The notes beneath the pieces were generated by a model that worked only from the letters and a program-made list of their open reading frames with translations, made no database searches and was not told where the DNA came from. This document shows, in pieces, positions 62,273 to 64,000 of a stretch of 64,000 nucleotides of DNA. This DNA is from Calditrichia bacterium (GTDB lineage Bacteria > Calditrichota > Calditrichia > Calditrichales > J004). A program made the translations under genes and the position numbers. Where the stretch lies: contig JACKAO010000007.1 of NCBI GenBank assembly GCA_020635035.1, positions 1-64,000 on the forward strand. Direction: 5' to 3'. How positions within the stretch are numbered: position 1 is the stretch's first letter; each line of letters opens with the position of its first letter.

Positions 62273-62436
62273 TTATATTTCCTAAAGTGTTTTAATACTC
62301 TTCTATCTTAATTATCCTGATTTTAATATGCAACCGCAAAAAATTAATGCTGCATAAAAATACTATTCTAACTTTAAAGTTTAATCTGCTTTATGTAGAT
62401 TATAGTCAAACCTTTATTTATAGAAACGGGGCAGAA

Positions 62437-63645
62437 ATGTCAAAGAAAAAAAGCAAACACAATCATAAAAACTATAAAATAGCTACTTTGTGTGTTCATG
62501 GCTCAGGCGGCTATGATCCGGCGACCGGGTCTGTTGGAAAACCAATCTACCAAACATCTACATTTGCATTTGAAAATGCCAAAGCCGGGGCTGATATTTT
62601 TCTGGGAGAGCGGGAAGGCTATGTTTATACACGGATAAGCAATCCTACTCAGGCGGCATTTGAAAGTGAAATGGCGTTTCTGGAAAAGGGAGAAGCGGCA
62701 TTGGCTTTTAGTTCAGGAATGGCAGCAATCTCCGGGGTGATTTTTGCCTTATGTAAATCAGGCGATAATTTTGTTTCTTCTGATACGCTATATGGAGGTT
62801 CGCATGAGCTTTTTGCAGAAACATTGCCACGCTGGCAAATCCAGGCCCGCGAAGTTAATGCTGTAAATCCTGAAAACATTTCGAAAGCAATTGATAAAAA
62901 GACACGACTTATCTATATAGAAACCCCTGCAAATCCAACTATGTCTGTTATTGACATAGAAGCTTGCGCTGATATAGCGCGGAAAAATAAAATACCTTTA
63001 GTTGTTGATAATACATTCTCAACCCCTTATTTTCAGCAGCCGCTTACACTTGGTGCGTCGGTGGTTCTGCATTCTGCAACCAAATATATTGGTGGTCATG
63101 GTGATACCATCGCCGGGGTTGTGGTCAGCAGCAAGGAATTTATTGATAATCTGCGAATGGGGATTCTTCGTGATTTAGGCGGTGTAATAAGTCCGTTAAA
63201 CGCGTGGCTTCTGGTACGAGGTTTAAAAACTCTGGCTGTGCGCATGGAAAAACACCAGGAAAATGCGTTCCAGGTTGCAAAATATCTGCAATTTCATCCT
63301 AAGATTGCCAAAGTAATGTATCCCGGTTTAACTACACATCCGCAGTATTTAATTGCCAGAAAACAGATGCGCGGATTTGGTGGTATGATATCATTTGAAG
63401 TAAAAGGTGGGCGTAAAGCAGGTGAAAAATTGATGGACTCTGTAAAACTTATCACGCTGGCAGTTAGCTTGGGTGATGTCGATTCTTTGATAGAGCATCC
63501 GGCTTCCATGACACATTCAACTTATGCAAAGCATGAACTTGAAGCTGTCGGTATAACGGAAAATCTGGTGCGATTGTCTGTTGGAATTGAAGATCCGGCA
63601 GACCTGATTGATGATTTGTCACAAGCTTTAAACAAAATAAAATAG
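62437..63645 (+). CDS. Methionine gamma-lyase-type PLP enzyme
   Basis: 402 aa from ATG 62437 (GGGGCAGAA upstream). A long basic N-terminus (MSKKKSKHNHKN) precedes ATLCVHGSGGYD, SSGMAAISGVIF, YGGSHELFAETL, ETPANPTMSVID, PLP-Lys in LHSATKYIGGHGDT and IEHPASMTHSTY. Family: splits methionine or cystathionine. The PLP-Lys region IGGHGDT favours a methionine gamma-lyase. Probably regulated by the divergent Rrf2 gene. Confidence 0.88.
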   Translation: MSKKKSKHNHKNYKIATLCVHGSGGYDPATGSVGKPIYQTSTFAFENAKAGADIFLGEREGYVYTRISNPTQAAFESEMAFLEKGEAALAFSSGMAAISGVIFALCKSGDNFVSSDTLYGGSHELFAETLPRWQIQAREVNAVNPENISKAIDKKTRLIYIETPANPTMSVIDIEACADIARKNKIPLVVDNTFSTPYFQQPLTLGASVVLHSATKYIGGHGDTIAGVVVSSKEFIDNLRMGILRDLGGVISPLNAWLLVRGLKTLAVRMEKHQENAFQVAKYLQFHPKIAKVMYPGLTTHPQYLIARKQMRGFGGMISFEVKGGRKAGEKLMDSVKLITLAVSLGDVDSLIEHPASMTHSTYAKHELEAVGITENLVRLSVGIEDPADLIDDLSQALNKIK

Positions 63646-63657
63646 TAAGGATAATAA

Positions 63658-64000
63658 ATGCGGATATTGGTTACCGGTGGTGCAGGGTTTATTGGATCGC
63701 ACCTATGTGAAAAACTTATAAATCAGGGCCATGATGTTATATGTATGGATAATTTTTTTACCGGGTCAAAAGATAATATTCGTCATTTGATGGATAATTG
63801 GAATTTTGAATTAATTCGACACGATGTTACTCAATCGTATTTACTGGAAGTTGATCAAATTTATCATTTTGCCTGTCCTGCTTCGCCGATCCACTATCAG
63901 TACAATCCTGTTAAAACAATAAAGACCAGTGTTCTTGGAACAATTCATATGCTGGGAATGGCGAAACGTGTCAGAGCCAGGCTTATGCTTGCCAGTACAT
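63658..64000 (+). CDS. UDP-glucuronate decarboxylase-like SDR epimerase (partial, 3' cut)
   Basis: ATG 63658 with AAGGATAATAA upstream. N-terminal Rossmann motif VTGGAGFIGSH (residues 5-15), DNFFTGSKDNIRHL and YHFACPASPIHYQ, the latter being the UXS signature. Makes UDP-xylose from UDP-glucuronate for surface sugars. Only 114 residues lie in the window. Confidence 0.88.
   Translation, partial: MRILVTGGAGFIGSHLCEKLINQGHDVICMDNFFTGSKDNIRHLMDNWNFELIRHDVTQSYLLEVDQIYHFACPASPIHYQYNPVKTIKTSVLGTIHMLGMAKRVRARLMLAST

Noticed and set aside
1..64000. CRISPR arrays and rRNA genes
   Set aside because: No regularly spaced direct repeats of 23-47 bp and no conserved rRNA segments were noticed on reading both strands.

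Overview
The window looks like part of the chromosome of a Gram-negative, low-G+C bacterium of the FCB/Calditrichota-Ignavibacteriota-Marinimicrobia neighbourhood. I infer this from gene content: a CarboxypepD_reg-type TonB receptor, a GWxTD protein, many lipobox lipoproteins, fused FtcD, a Ccm cytochrome c system, and a PVM-like bacterial microcompartment satellite. No rRNA or other phylogenetic marker was compared, so the phylum is tentative.

Layout. (1) 1-5.1 kb: an AT-rich run of plus-strand lipoprotein and TPR genes. Three successive intergenic gaps (75, 83 and 81 bp) look like integron attC sites, so this may be the inner part of a cassette array with no integrase in view. (2) 5.4-6.9 kb: a small unknown gene and a TPR lipoprotein. 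(3) about 7.4-22.7 kb: an apparently undescribed integrative element. Its AT-rich left half is on the minus strand: an excisionase-like HTH protein, a DnaG-type primase, a RepA/RecA-like ATPase and a 418-aa unknown, with an IS21-family remnant inside. Its visibly more G+C-rich right half is on the plus strand: four tiny, mostly membrane-type genes, four paralogous two-knuckle zinc-ribbon proteins, a broken N6-adenine methylase, a divergent beta sliding clamp (DnaN), a coiled-coil protein, an FmdB-like ribbon and an RHH-like protein. It ends in a tyrosine recombinase beside the 3' end of tRNA-Leu(UAA). Two operons of the left half share an about 80-bp upstream block, and the divergent control region between the halves holds 24-bp and 20-bp perfect palindromes. 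I see no conjugation, capsid or terminase genes.

(4) 22.7-64 kb: ordinary chromosome. It begins with the tRNA cluster Gly-Cys-Leu (minus strand) and manA and LLM oxidoreductase genes. A microcompartment satellite follows (PduS-like flavo/Fe-S protein, PduT-like shell protein with the pore cysteine, class II aldolase with a C-terminal encapsulation-like helix, secreted esterase). Next come two PLP sulfur-amino-acid enzymes, ftcD, an NhaC-type antiporter, Hpt, ComF, a FliA-type sigma factor with a hybrid response-regulator kinase and a FlgM-like small protein, and a TonB receptor. Then comes a ccmABCDEF operon whose CcmE has Cys-x3-Tyr in place of the heme-binding His. The last stretch is a long housekeeping run: truA, htrA, purB, psd, pssA, tatA, gatA, gatB, an isoaspartyl peptidase, UbiA, maf, a response regulator, an Rrf2 regulator, a gamma-lyase and the start of a UDP-glucuronate decarboxylase.

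How it works together: the element appears to carry its own replication set (primase, helicase-like ATPase, sliding clamp), its own regulators and its own integrase. The chromosome contributes the tRNA-Leu target and metabolic functions (fucose/rhamnose-type aldehyde metabolism, histidine degradation, cytochrome c maturation, phosphatidylethanolamine synthesis, amidotransferase tRNA charging).
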